The notes beneath the pieces were generated by a model. That model had not been told where the DNA came from. It was given only the letters and a program-made list of their open reading frames with translations, and did no database searches. DNA of 46,864 nt, taken from contig NZ_BAMN01000018.1 of assembly GCF_000615905.1 (NCBI RefSeq), positions 1 to 46,864 of the forward strand. The letters run 5' to 3'. Every line of letters starts with the position of its first letter. Positions within the stretch are counted from its first letter, which is position 1. Origin of the DNA: Companilactobacillus nodensis DSM 19682 = JCM 14932 = NBRC 107160. Lineage in GTDB: Bacteria > Bacillota > Bacilli > Lactobacillales > Lactobacillaceae. The position numbers and the translations under genes were made by a program. This document shows, piece after piece, positions 36,147 through 44,207 of this stretch.

Positions 36147-37088
36147 TTATTTGTGAATAACAGTTCCCTTATCTCCAGCGATGATTTCTTTAACATCTTC
36201 TAGAGCACCGATAACAGCTGGTTTGCCAGTTGCTTGAACGAAGCTAACAGCAGCCTTAACCTTAGGCATCATGCTACCCTTAGCAAATTCATTACGGTCG
36301 ATATGTTCTTGTACTTCGTCAGCTGTAACGTCGAAGATTTCTTCTTGGTTAGGCTTACCAAAGTTGTAGAATACTCCACCAACAGATGTAAGGATGATCA
36401 ACTTATCAGCATTAACAAGTTGAGCAATCTTTGATGCACCGAAGTCTTTGTCAATAACGGCTTCTTTACCGATCAATTGGTCTCCGTCTTTAACAACAGG
36501 GATACCACCACCACCGGCAACGATAGGAATTACGCCGGCTTCAGCAATAGCTTTGATAGCTGGATATTCATTGATTTCAACAGGCTTTGGTGATGGAACT
36601 ACACGTCTGTATCCACGGCCAGCATCTTCAATGATGCTCCAGTCTGGGTGATCTGCTTTAAGTTGTGCTACTTCTTCTTCCTTGTAGAAAGGACCGATTG
36701 GCTTTGAAGGATCGCCAAAGGCTGGATCGTTTTTGTCAACGATTGTTTGTGTGATCAAAGTAACAACTTGTTTGTTGATACCGTTCTTCAACATAACTTC
36801 CTTCATAGCATTTTGGAACCAGTAACCAATGCTACCTTCTGTCATGGCACCACATGTGTCAAGTGGAAGTGCAGGGTTCTTTTTGCTGTCAGCAGCAGCT
36901 TGTTGTAATAATAGGTTACCAACTTGTGGGCCATTTCCGTGAGTTATGATCAATTCTTGACCATTCTTAACGAATTCTACTAATGATTCACAAGTCTTCT
37001 TTACAGCGGCTTGTTGAGCTTCTGCGCTAGCGTCTGAACTTAAAATGGCGTTTCCACCCAATGCAACTACTATACGTTCTTTTGTCAT
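36147..37088 (-). CDS. arcC: Carbamate kinase
   Basis: ArcC makes ATP from carbamoyl phosphate and ADP, the energy-yielding step of the arginine deiminase pathway. The 313-residue protein has the amino-acid-kinase features ALGGNAIL, THGNGPQVG, EAVIDKDFGASKIA and a C-terminal GSMMPKVKA block. It is the last gene of the cluster (arcA-arcB-arcD-arcT-arcC), 53 bases after arcT. A weak hairpin near its stop (about 36132-36158) could end the transcript. Confidence 0.96.
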   Translation of the reverse strand: MTKERIVVALGGNAILSSDASAEAQQAAVKKTCESLVEFVKNGQELIITHGNGPQVGNLLLQQAAADSKKNPALPLDTCGAMTEGSIGYWFQNAMKEVMLKNGINKQVVTLITQTIVDKNDPAFGDPSKPIGPFYKEEEVAQLKADHPDWSIIEDAGRGYRRVVPSPKPVEINEYPAIKAIAEAGVIPIVAGGGGIPVVKDGDQLIGKEAVIDKDFGASKIAQLVNADKLIILTSVGGVFYNFGKPNQEEIFDVTADEVQEHIDRNEFAKGSMMPKVKAAVSFVQATGKPAVIGALEDVKEIIAGDKGTVIHK

Positions 37089-37141
37089 TATAAAATCTCT
37101 CCTCAGAAATTAATTGATTTTTTATGATAGAGTTTTCACTC

Positions 37142-38248
37142 TTAATTCTTTTCTAGATAGTCTCCTAAAACTTCTAGACCTTTTTTAAGGGTCTCAGTTG
37201 GTGCACAGTAACCTAATCTGGCATGGCCAGGAACATCGAAGGCTTCACCAGGTACTAATAGCACACCAGTATCCTTCAATAGATCTCGACAAAAGTCGAT
37301 ACTAGATTTCTTTGTGTCCATCTTGATAAATGATGTTGAAACTCCGTTAGGAAATACGCAACTAACCTTAGGAGTACGTTCAACCCAATCTTTGAATATC
37401 TTCAAGTTATCGAGCACGATCTTCTTGTTACGAGCAAGAACCTTGTCTCTATTTTGCAATACAACACAAGCAGCTTGATCACTGAAGACACCAGAACAAA
37501 TCATCGTGTAATCACGATACTTTCTGAATAAATCAGCTAATTCACTGTTAGTTGCAGTCCAACCAACACGAATACCAGGCATTGAATATGTCTTAGATAA
37601 TGAATTTGTTGAGATACCCTTGTCATACAAATCGATGATTGGGGCAAAATCAACTGAGTCATCAAATGGTAGATAAACTTCATCCACAAGAACATAAGCA
37701 CCAACGGTCTTAGCAACTTCAACAACTTGTTCCATAAACTTACGGTCCAAAATTGTTCCAGTTGGGTTGTTGGCATTATTAATACAGATCATCTTAGTAT
37801 TTGGACGAATCATCTTCTTCAAATCTTCGATGTCTGGATACCAGTTATCTTCTTCGTGTAGCTTCCAAAAACTAACATCAGCACCCAATGACTTAGGAAT
37901 GTCATATAGTTGTTGGTAACTTGGATAAACACTGATAACGTGATCTCCTGGCTCTATTAATGAATAGATGGCCAACATATTGGCACCAGTAGCACCATTT
38001 GTTTGTAAAACGTTGTCGGGGTCAACGTTCTTGTATAACTTACTTACTTCTTTTTTAAAGGTTGGTGATCCTTCGATCCAACCATAGTTCATCTTTTGTT
38101 GATCTAATTCGCCATAAACATCAGAATCAGTTAACTTAACTAATTCGTTCATCGAGAATGACGTGATCGTACTTTGAGCCAAATCATACTTAGCTTCACG
38201 TTCATGAACGTTGAGCCAACCTTCGACACCAAATTCAGGTATTTTCAT
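37142..38248 (-). CDS. arcT: PLP-dependent aminotransferase of the arginine deiminase cluster (ArcT)
   Basis: This 368-residue fold-type I aminotransferase has the PLP lysine in NSLSKTYSMPGIRVGW and the NNANNPTG substrate loop. Such genes, called arcT, are common in ADI clusters of lactic acid bacteria; the reaction is unproven. It lies 13 bases downstream of arcD and upstream of arcC. Confidence 0.87.
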   Translation of the reverse strand: MKIPEFGVEGWLNVHEREAKYDLAQSTITSFSMNELVKLTDSDVYGELDQQKMNYGWIEGSPTFKKEVSKLYKNVDPDNVLQTNGATGANMLAIYSLIEPGDHVISVYPSYQQLYDIPKSLGADVSFWKLHEEDNWYPDIEDLKKMIRPNTKMICINNANNPTGTILDRKFMEQVVEVAKTVGAYVLVDEVYLPFDDSVDFAPIIDLYDKGISTNSLSKTYSMPGIRVGWTATNSELADLFRKYRDYTMICSGVFSDQAACVVLQNRDKVLARNKKIVLDNLKIFKDWVERTPKVSCVFPNGVSTSFIKMDTKKSSIDFCRDLLKDTGVLLVPGEAFDVPGHARLGYCAPTETLKKGLEVLGDYLEKN

Positions 38249-38261
38249 TCTTTACACTCTC

Positions 38262-39673
38262 CTAAATTGAAACTTTTCCAGTTGCAACCATAACAATACT
38301 TGCGACAGCAAAGATAACAAGAAGAATTGAGTAAATAACTTCAGCTTTAGTTAACTTTCCGCCATCAATATTGAATTCTTTCTTAGCTTTGTAATAGAAG
38401 TAAATTCCAGGAATGTATCCAATACATACAAGCATCAAGAAGTGAACACCGGCCAAGATAATAGCAAAGATCTGGAAGCCAGCTGCGAAAATACCAATCC
38501 ACATTTGTTTCATATCTTTATTTTGATATGAGAACTTGATTTGGAACAAACCAACGAAAATGTAACAAACAACGATAGCAGCCGTACATAGTGATAAGGC
38601 AAAGTTATAAGCCTCTTGTGAGAACAAGAGAATAAATAGGAAAATTTGAATAAGTGCTGCAGTTAAGATAAGTGAAAATGTAGGTGCACCATTCTTATTC
38701 TTCTTACCAAAGTATGAAGCAAGAGTTTTTCCTCAGCCATAAGCATTGTTGTATCAGCTGGTAGCATTGTCCATGATAACCATGAACCTAAAATAGCAAT
38801 AATCAAACCGACAGCGATAAAGATACCGCCCCATTTTCCGACCATATCTTGGAAAATGTAAAGCATAGCAGGTTGGTTGATTTTAGCCAATTCTGTTTGT
38901 GTCATGTAACCATAAGGTAAAACTGATGCCAATACATAAATTACTAACAAACTGATAATACCAATAATAGTAGCTTTACCAGCGTCTTTTTTACTCTCGG
39001 CACGTGATGAAAGCATACTTGCACCTTCAACACCAACGAACACCCACATCATGATCATTAAACATGATTTGAATTGTGTCCAAGTGTTGTCACCGCCGGC
39101 TACACTAGAAGCAACATTGCTCCAGAAGTGAGCCGTGAACATTCCGCCTTTGAAGACGAAAATAGCAACGATGATAAATGCAAATAGAGGAATCAACTTG
39201 CAAATAGTAACGATCGTATTCATAGCCGCAGCTGATTCAACACCACGGTTAACGATATATGTCAAAATCCATGAAACGATACTTGCGACAATAATTGATG
39301 GTACATTTTGTCCGCCAGCAAATACTTTGAAGAAGTATCCAAGTGAACTCATCAAAACTGTGGCGAAGGCAACGTTTCCTAGCCAGGCACTTAGCCAATA
39401 TCCCCAACCACTTACGAATCCGGCAAAGTTACCGAATCCAGCTTGAGCATATGCGTGAATACCTTCAGCTTCAGGTTTCTTTAATAATAAATTATTTAGT
39501 GACATAGCTAGCATTAAAATACCGAATCCAACTACGACCCATGCTAGCAATACAGGGCCAGGTGCGGCCCCCCCTGCTAATGAACTAGTTAGTGTAAATA
39601 CACCAGAACCGATTGAACTAGTAACTACGGCAGCTGTAAGAGCGCCTAGTGATAATCCTTTTTTTTCTTCCAT
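38262..39673 (-). CDS. arcD: Arginine/ornithine antiporter ArcD (APC family), frameshifted in an A-run
   Basis: This basic amino acid antiporter exchanges external arginine for ornithine across the membrane. From ATG 39673 (MEEKKGLSLGALTAAVVTSS, SSIGSGVF motif) ten or so hydrophobic segments are read to ADTTMLMAEEK. Near 38727-38731 the coding strand has AAAAA where six A are needed; the frame then reads LLLHTLV and stops at 38663. With one more A it reads TLASYFGKKNKNGAPTFS and continues through the last segments (FSQEAYNFALSLCTAAI) to 38262, about 470 residues. The frame is otherwise intact. A structured leader precedes it. Confidence 0.9.
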
Positions 39674-39689
39674 GTTATACATTCTCTCT

Positions 39690-39890
39690 AATTTTTAGAA
39701 TTGGAATAGGAGTTCACAAAGCATGCCAACTGCACTTATTACGACAATAATCCTCTACGTGAAACGGTTATTAATCGCAATAATGATCCGTGACTAATTA
39801 CTTTGTTTCACTCTGTTATAAACGGGTTACAGAGAGACAACTTCCTCCGCTTACTACGAATAGTCTTTCTTTCACCCTCTGTTTTAAAGC
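39690..39890 (-). promoter_or_regulatory. Structured untranslated leader upstream of arcD
   Basis: About 200 bases between the arcB terminator and arcD contain no ORF but several hairpins on the minus strand. ACAGAG (first copy near 39876) can pair with CTCTGT (39830-39835), and a second ACAGAG copy (39812-39817) competes for it. GTGAAAC (39808-39814 region) pairs with GTTTCAC (39758-39764). Two small hairpins have UUAUU/AAUAA stems. The arcD ribosome site AGAGAG is complementary to CTCTCT (39831-39836). I do not recognise a known riboswitch class, so regulation is inferred from structure only. Confidence 0.5.
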
Positions 39891-39894
39891 AAAA

Positions 39895-39920
39895 AAGAGC
39901 CAACCCATTAGATTAGCTCT
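39895..39920 (-). terminator. Terminator after arcB
   Basis: AGAGCUAAUC-UAAUG-GGUUGGCUCU forms a 10-bp stem with two G-U pairs and is followed by six U on the minus strand, 15 bases after the arcB stop. It would reduce transcription from arcAB into arcD-arcT-arcC. Confidence 0.88.
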
Positions 39921-39934
39921 TCTTCAATAACTAA

Positions 39935-40972
39935 TTAAGCCTTAGGAATGAACAAGTTACCTAGAGTTGCTGCCATAATGGCCTTGATGGAGTGCATTCT
40001 GTTTTCTGCTTCTTCGAATTGACGAGCATACTTACTTCTGAATACTTCATCTGTTACTTCCATTTCTGTTAAACCATACTTAGCGTTGATATCTTTACCA
40101 TATTTAGTAGTGATATCGTGGAAAGCTGGTAAGCAGTGCATAAAGATTACTTGATCATCTGGTAATCCAGTCTTCTTCATCATATCCATGTTTACTTGAT
40201 ATGGTTTGAGAAGTTTGATTCTTTCGTCCCATTGATCTTCTTCACCCATTGATACCCATACATCAGTATAGATAACGTTTGAGCCTTTAACACCTTCGTC
40301 GATATCGTCTGTGATCAAGAACTTGCTACCTGATTTGTCAGCATATCCTTGAGCAGTCTTAACAACGTCGTCTTCTGGGAATAATTCCTTAGGGGCAACA
40401 ATGTGGATATTAACACCAAGCATTGAACCTGTAACTAACAAACTGTTAGCCATATTGTTACGTCCATCACCAACGAATGTCAATGTCTTGCCTTGAAGTG
40501 TTCCAAATGTTTCCTTCATAGTCATGAAATCAGCAATCATTTGTGTTGGGTGCCATTCATCAGTTAAGCCATTCCAAACAGGAACGCCTGAGTACTTAGC
40601 AAGATCTTCAACAACTTGTTGACTGAATCCTCTAAATTCAATTCCGTCAAACATGCTACCAAGAACAATAGCTGTATCTTCAACACTTTCTTTTTTACCT
40701 AGTTGAATATCGTTAGAACCTAAGAATTCTGGGTGTGCACCTAAGTCAATTGCAGCTGTAGTAAATGCTGAACGTGTACGAGTTGAGTTCTTTTCAAATA
40801 GAAGAGCAATATTCTTGCCTTCAAGATATTTGTGAGGAATACCCTTTTTCTTAAGTGCCTTCAAGTGAATACCGAAGTCAATAAGATATTCGAGTTCAGC
40901 AGGTGTAAAGTATTTTTCTGCTAAAAGGCTTCTGCCTTGAAATACTGATGTTTCTTTTCCTTGATAATCCAA
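39935..40972 (-). CDS. arcB: Ornithine carbamoyltransferase, catabolic
   Basis: ArcB converts citrulline and phosphate to ornithine and carbamoyl phosphate in the deiminase pathway. The 345-residue protein has the carbamoyl-phosphate loop STRTR ([11 protein letters not shown]), the HPTQ motif ([11 protein letters not shown]) and HCLP ([10 protein letters not shown]), all family signatures. The length and the cluster position between arcA and arcD favour the catabolic over the biosynthetic enzyme. A clear terminator follows. Confidence 0.96.
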   Translation of the reverse strand: MDYQGKETSVFQGRSLLAEKYFTPAELEYLIDFGIHLKALKKKGIPHKYLEGKNIALLFEKNSTRTRSAFTTAAIDLGAHPEFLGSNDIQLGKKESVEDTAIVLGSMFDGIEFRGFSQQVVEDLAKYSGVPVWNGLTDEWHPTQMIADFMTMKETFGTLQGKTLTFVGDGRNNMANSLLVTGSMLGVNIHIVAPKELFPEDDVVKTAQGYADKSGSKFLITDDIDEGVKGSNVIYTDVWVSMGEEDQWDERIKLLKPYQVNMDMMKKTGLPDDQVIFMHCLPAFHDITTKYGKDINAKYGLTEMEVTDEVFRSKYARQFEEAENRMHSIKAIMAATLGNLFIPKA

Positions 40973-41031
40973 ATTAGTGTCCTCCTAAACTGCATGAGGT
41001 TTGCAGTCTAATATTAAATTTTAATTTATTA

Positions 41032-42264
41032 TTATTTAAGATCTTCACGAACCAATGGCATACTCATGCAACGAGGGCCCCCACGACCACGTGATAATTC
41101 ACTTGATATTGTCTCCAATACCTTCAAGCCGTGTTGTCTTAACATTTCGTTTGATACGTAGTTTCTATCATATGTAACAACAACACCAGGTGCAATTGCT
41201 AATGTGTTAGAACCATCATTCCATTGTTCTCTAGGAGCAACGATTGGATCACCGTTACCTGTTGGGATCAAGTCCAAATCATCAAGATCAAGAGCACTCT
41301 TAAGAGTAGCCTTTAGGTCTTGGTTGTGTTCCATAGTTAGGTCGCCGTCTTTACCTGGGTGAATTGTCCATGTATCGATCTTGCCACCTTCGCCAAGGAT
41401 ACCTGGGTGAACTGTAAATTGATCTGTATTGATCATTGTAAATACAGTATCCAAGTGCATCATAGCGTGATTGTGAGGAATTGAGATAGCAATAACTGTG
41501 TCATAGCCACTGTCTTCCTTGAACAAGTTTCTAGCAATATCTTGAATAGCAGTTGCTGATGTTCTTTGTGAAACACCAATTGCTAATACGTGATTGCTCA
41601 ATACAAGTTCATCTCCACCTTCGATACGGTGTGTGTGATCTCTATTGCGCCATACGTGTAAGCCTTTATTAGCAAAACGTGGGTGGTGAGCAATAATTGT
41701 TTCCATAAACATTGATTCACGTTGTCTAGCAGCGAATGTCATATGGTTAATACTTAATCCATCACCGATTGAAGCTGCAGGGTCACGTGTGAAGTATGCG
41801 TTAGGCATAGGATCCATAAAGAATGGATAATCAGGGTCTTCAGCAGCACTGACTAGATCTGTCGGGGTAAAGTCAATTTCGTTTCTGCGAACTCCTGCGA
41901 ATAATTTGTTAACCATTGCTTGTGTATCAAGACTCATCAAGTATTCCTTTAATGCGTCATGATCAGCACCTACTGCGTAACCAGATTCTGCAAGCATTTT
42001 GTCAAGAAATGAACTCTTAACATTTCCGGCATCAATTGCTTCTGCTGCCAAGTTTTCTAGATAGAGAACTTCCGTTCCGTTATCACGTAAAATTTGGGCA
42101 AAATTATCATGCTCTTTTTGAGCAATTGGCAAATATGGGATGTCATCGAACAATAGTCGGGGCATTGTGTCGGGTGTAATGTTTTCAACTTCCTCAGCGG
42201 GACGTTTCAACATTACTACATCTAGTTTGCCAATTTCAGATGTAACATGAATTGGTTTAGTCAT
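41032..42264 (-). CDS. arcA: Arginine deiminase
   Basis: ArcA hydrolyses arginine to citrulline and ammonia. The 410-residue protein has the amidinotransferase motifs YFTRDPAAS and HRIEGGDE, and the nucleophile C399 in the C-terminal [12 protein letters not shown] loop. It is the first gene of the cluster, with a predicted promoter and a cre-like site upstream. The ammonia counters acid stress while ArcC makes ATP. Confidence 0.97.
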   Translation of the reverse strand: MTKPIHVTSEIGKLDVVMLKRPAEEVENITPDTMPRLLFDDIPYLPIAQKEHDNFAQILRDNGTEVLYLENLAAEAIDAGNVKSSFLDKMLAESGYAVGADHDALKEYLMSLDTQAMVNKLFAGVRRNEIDFTPTDLVSAAEDPDYPFFMDPMPNAYFTRDPAASIGDGLSINHMTFAARQRESMFMETIIAHHPRFANKGLHVWRNRDHTHRIEGGDELVLSNHVLAIGVSQRTSATAIQDIARNLFKEDSGYDTVIAISIPHNHAMMHLDTVFTMINTDQFTVHPGILGEGGKIDTWTIHPGKDGDLTMEHNQDLKATLKSALDLDDLDLIPTGNGDPIVAPREQWNDGSNTLAIAPGVVVTYDRNYVSNEMLRQHGLKVLETISSELSRGRGGPRCMSMPLVREDLK

Positions 42265-42373
42265 AAATAATCACTCCTTATTTGTATTCCGTTACCAGTA
42301 CTCACAATATAATACTAGGATTAACTTTGCAAGTGATTTCACAACTTTTTCATATATTTTTTTATTTTCTAAT

Positions 42374-42401
42374 ATTTTAACCTCCCCTTAATCGGCGTCA
42401 A
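42374..42401 (-). promoter_or_regulatory. Promoter of arcA
   Basis: On the minus strand TTGACG (42396-42401; one mismatch to consensus) is 16 bases from TAAAAT (42374-42379). Transcription would start near 42367, about 100 bases before the arcA start. A cre-like site sits directly upstream of the -35. Confidence 0.72.
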
Positions 42402-42404
42402 CAG

Positions 42405-42418
42405 TGACAACGGTTGCA
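42405..42418. promoter_or_regulatory. cre-like site (CcpA operator) at the arcA promoter
   Basis: TGACAACGGTTGCA matches the Firmicutes cre consensus TGWNANCGNTNWCA except for one G at the W position. It is four bases upstream of the arcA -35. CcpA control of arginine deiminase genes is well known in lactic acid bacteria. Confidence 0.6.
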
Positions 42419-42482
42419 TAAAATTAGAAAGGGCTTAAGACAGATTTAATTTTATTCATTTACAAAACCAACAGCAAAATTT

Positions 42483-42496
42483 TATAAACGTTTTCA
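42483..42496. promoter_or_regulatory. Second cre-like site upstream of arcA
   Basis: TATAAACGTTTTCA on the plus strand is, in reverse complement, TGAAAACGTTTATA, one mismatch from the cre consensus. It lies about 65 bases further upstream than the first site, next to a plus-strand extended -10. Two cre-like sites in one short gap strengthen the case for CcpA control. Confidence 0.5.
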
Positions 42497-42542
42497 GAAA
42501 TGATGAATTTTTGTAAAAAATTGCTATAATACGGCTGTTTCT

Positions 42543-42584
42543 CCAAAAAAAGGAACCTTTCGAAAATTCGAAAGATTCCTTTTT
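42543..42584. terminator. Bidirectional terminator after the 35-residue gene
   Basis: GGAACCTTTCGAA pairs with TTCGAAAGATTCC (13 bp, one mismatch on the plus strand that is a G-U pair on the minus strand), flanked by A7 and T7. On the minus strand it directly follows the stop of the small gene. Confidence 0.88.
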
Positions 42585-42692
42585 TTATTTTTTGTTATTA
42601 ATTAATTTATCACGTAGAACGAATACTTCACCTAAGATGTCGCCGCCAATTGAACCAATCAATGATCCTAGTTTAGTTTGAAACTTAAACAT
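42585..42692 (-). CDS. Small protein of 35 residues, unknown
   Basis: I do not recognise a family. From ATG 42692 behind GAGGG (nine bases upstream) the peptide reads MFKFQTKLGSLIGSIGGDIL followed by GEVFVLRDKLINNKK. The middle has a GxxxGxxxG-like pattern (G9, G13, G16, G17, G21) and the ends are charged, so a membrane-active or interaction helix is possible. It has its own plausible promoter (TTGCTT-17-TAAGAT, about 42740-42768) and a strong terminator immediately after the stop. It lies between cspA and arcA. Confidence 0.65.
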   Translation of the reverse strand: MFKFQTKLGSLIGSIGGDILGEVFVLRDKLINNKK

Positions 42693-42792
42693 AATTAATC
42701 GCCCTCTCAAAAATGTTTTATGGAACATCATTTGTCTCTTACATCTTATCGAGTATCTGAAATGAAAGCAAATCTAACGCACAAATTTGGAC

Positions 42793-42823
42793 AAAAAAAG
42801 ACAACCTCTGAGGGGTTGTCTTT
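42793..42823 (-). terminator. Terminator after the cold-shock gene
   Basis: AAAGACAACC and GGTTGTCTTT (42797-42806 and 42814-42823) form the stem, with a U-run on the minus strand (42793-42799 as A on the plus strand). It lies about 10 bases after the cspA-like stop. Confidence 0.9.
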
Positions 42824-42833
42824 AAAACGTTAA

Positions 42834-43034
42834 TTAGTTCTTTGTAACGTTTGTAGCTTGTGGTCCACGATCGCTGTCTTCTACATCGAAAGTAACGTGT
42901 TGGCCTTCGTCCAATGTCTTGAAGCCGTCACCTTGGATAGCTGAGAAATGTACGAATACATCACTACCATCTTCGCGAGTAATAAAACCAAAGCCTTTAT
43001 CTGCATTAAACCATTTAACTGTTCCGTTTTCCAT
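42834..43034 (-). CDS. Cold-shock protein (CspA family)
   Basis: This 66-residue single OB-fold RNA chaperone has RNP1 KGFGFIT and RNP2 VFVHFSAI, starting [17 protein letters not shown]. The ribosome site is GCGGAGG. It has a strong promoter and a leader of about 110 bases, typical of cold-shock genes whose leaders act as temperature sensors. Which csp paralogue it is cannot be told. Confidence 0.96.
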   Translation of the reverse strand: MENGTVKWFNADKGFGFITREDGSDVFVHFSAIQGDGFKTLDEGQHVTFDVEDSDRGPQATNVTKN

Positions 43035-43149
43035 TATGAATGAAACCTCCGCGCTGTGCGCATTTTATTTTTGCATTTAAAGTAAAGCTCAGAAATTCAT
43101 TCATGAATGTGAAATGAAACCTACACTTAACTACTAACACAATGCAATA

Positions 43150-43178
43150 ACTATACTTCATAAATCAGATAATAGCAA
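43150..43178 (-). promoter_or_regulatory. Promoter of the cold-shock gene
   Basis: On the minus strand TTGCTA (43173-43178) is 17 bases from TATAGT (43150-43155). Transcription would begin near 43142, giving a leader of about 108 bases before the start codon. Confidence 0.8.
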
Positions 43179-43204
43179 TGGTTATCGCTTAAAAAATTAA
43201 AAAA

Positions 43205-43250
43205 ATAAAAAATGATCGTAAAACACTGATAAATTTCGGTGTTTTCGACC
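43205..43250 (-). terminator. Terminator after the lipoprotein gene
   Basis: AAAACACTGA (43220-43229) pairs with TTTCGGTGTTTT-like sequence (43234-43245), extended by outer pairs, followed on the minus strand by a T-rich tract. It lies about 18 bases after the lipoprotein gene stop and upstream of the cold-shock promoter. Confidence 0.75.
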
Positions 43251-43267
43251 ATATTTATAATGAATTA

Positions 43268-43741
43268 CTACTTAGCGTTCTTTTGAACTTCTTTTATAGC
43301 TTTCTTGTGGCTACCTTGATATAGTTTCCACTTCTTGCCATCAGGAGATTTGATTGTTGTTTTGCCAACCTTAACGAAATTCCATTCAAAGTCAGGTTCA
43401 GCAATAATTCTGAAACCATCGATCTTGAACTTCTTAGCATTCTTCTTGTTCATAACAAGTTTAGCTTTTTGGAAGTTGGTAATTGTCTTCTTTGAACCAT
43501 CTTTGTTTACACGAACATATTGAACTTTCTTGTTGTCCTTACCAGTAAAGAATGTAACATACTCGTTCTTGTTGTTCTTACTTACCCCAACATAGTCGTG
43601 ACCTTTGATTTCTGCTTTAGTGATCTTATCAGCAGAATATTGTTGAGTTTGGCTTGTGCTAGAATTTGAACAACCAGTTGCTACGGTTGCAACACCCATT
43701 AGCGAAACAGTTGCTAATAATGTAACTAGTGCTTTTTTCAT
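43268..43741 (-). CDS. Putative lipoprotein of unknown function
   Basis: The 157-residue precursor begins MKKALVTLLATVSLMGVATV and continues ATGCSNSS, a signal peptide with a likely lipidated cysteine at 24; the -3 residue is A instead of the usual L. The mature part is lysine-rich, 130 residues, with YVGVSKNNKNEYVTFFTGKD and a C-terminal helix ending KEVQKNAK. I cannot assign a family. It has a promoter region with no clear -35/-10 and its own terminator. Confidence 0.78.
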   Translation of the reverse strand: MKKALVTLLATVSLMGVATVATGCSNSSTSQTQQYSADKITKAEIKGHDYVGVSKNNKNEYVTFFTGKDNKKVQYVRVNKDGSKKTITNFQKAKLVMNKKNAKKFKIDGFRIIAEPDFEWNFVKVGKTTIKSPDGKKWKLYQGSHKKAIKEVQKNAK

Positions 43742-43903
43742 ATTTCAATCTCCTTGAAAAACTTTTCTAATAAATACTAACATCCTTGATTCTATGGTAA
43801 CGACGGGAAAAAATCAATTTATATTACAAGTTTCCCATATAAATTTAATTAATCTTTATCATTCAGTGATTTTTTGTTGTATAATTAGTAGTTGTTGATA
43901 AAT

Positions 43904-43974
43904 GCGAACTTAGTTTAATGGTAAAATACCAGCTTCCCAAGCTAGTGTCGCGAGTTCGATTCTCGTAGTTCGCT
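43904..43974 (+). tRNA. tRNA-Gly (anticodon CCC)
   Basis: The acceptor arms GCGAACT and AGTTCGC pair perfectly (7 bp). The D arm has AATGGT, the anticodon loop is TTCCCAA with U33 and anticodon CCC (decoding GGG), and the T loop is TTCGATT. The length is 71 bases, with no encoded CCA. The anticodon stem has one C/A mismatch. A TATAAT lies 20 bases upstream as a possible -10. It is at the junction between chromosomal and phage genes, so it is the likely phage integration site. Confidence 0.92.
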
Positions 43975-43990
43975 TATATGGGTTTTAATG

Positions 43991-44092
43991 AACCTCAATA
44001 GGATTCAAAATGTTGATTTAATAGGCTTTTGATTTTCATAAACTTCAATAAGTATCATATAGATTCAAAAAAAGTGTGTCACGGGTGTGTCA
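43991..44092 (+). repeat. Repeats next to the tRNA, possible integrase arm sites
   Basis: Two repeat families are seen. AACCTCAATA/AACTTCAATA occur at 43991-44000 and 44041-44050, exactly 50 bases apart, and GGATTCAAAA/AGATTCAAAA at 44001-44010 and 44061-44070. A perfect tandem pair GTGTGTCA lies at 44074-44081 and 44085-44092 with a 3-base spacer. Short direct repeats of this kind beside a tRNA are typical of phage attachment arms. The att core itself cannot be defined without the other prophage end. Confidence 0.5.
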
Positions 44093-44123
44093 TGAAAAAA
44101 AATAAAGTGGGAATGCAAATTAT

Positions 44124-44156
44124 AATCGTTAGTCTTAATTGACTAGCGATTTTTTT
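44124..44156 (+). terminator. Plus-strand terminator downstream of the tRNA
   Basis: AATCGTTAGTC (44124-44134) pairs with GACTAGCGATT (44141-44151), one G-U pair, then T-run. It would end a transcript reading rightward from the tRNA. No plus-strand gene is seen between. Confidence 0.8.
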
Positions 44157-44167
44157 ATTAATTCAAT

Positions 44168-44200
44168 AAAAAAACTCACTCTAAAAATTATAGAGTGAGA
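44168..44200 (-). terminator. Terminator after the 41-residue gene
   Basis: CTCACTCTA (44175-44183) and TAGAGTGAG (44191-44199) form a perfect 9-bp stem with a 7-base loop, followed on the minus strand by seven U. It is 8 bases after the stop of the small gene. Confidence 0.9.
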
Positions 44201-44207
44201 GTCGTTT

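Larger units (their letters stand above)
42265..42584. other. Regulatory gap between arcA and the 35-residue gene
   Basis: This 320-base stretch holds the arcA promoter (42374-42401), two cre-like sites, a plus-strand extended -10 element (TGCTATAAT, 42522-42530) and a terminator hairpin (42543-42584). I see no ORF with a ribosome site in it. The stretch near 42300-42373 is the arcA leader and shows no clear structure. Confidence 0.6.

Noticed and set aside
38262-38627. Stand-alone small membrane protein gene of 121 codons
   Set aside because: It is the C-terminal part of arcD in the other frame; the bases between continue the permease sequence (TLASYFGKKNKNGAP).
39715-39895. Lysine, T-box, guanidine or preQ1 riboswitch upstream of arcD
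   Set aside because: None of the core motifs of these classes that I know is present, including the T-box GGTGGNACCGCG.
44093-44110. Short frame ending SRVCHEKK as the C-terminus of an integrase
   Set aside because: An in-frame stop lies 17 codons upstream and no integrase signature is visible, so I treat the region as an att-arm candidate instead.
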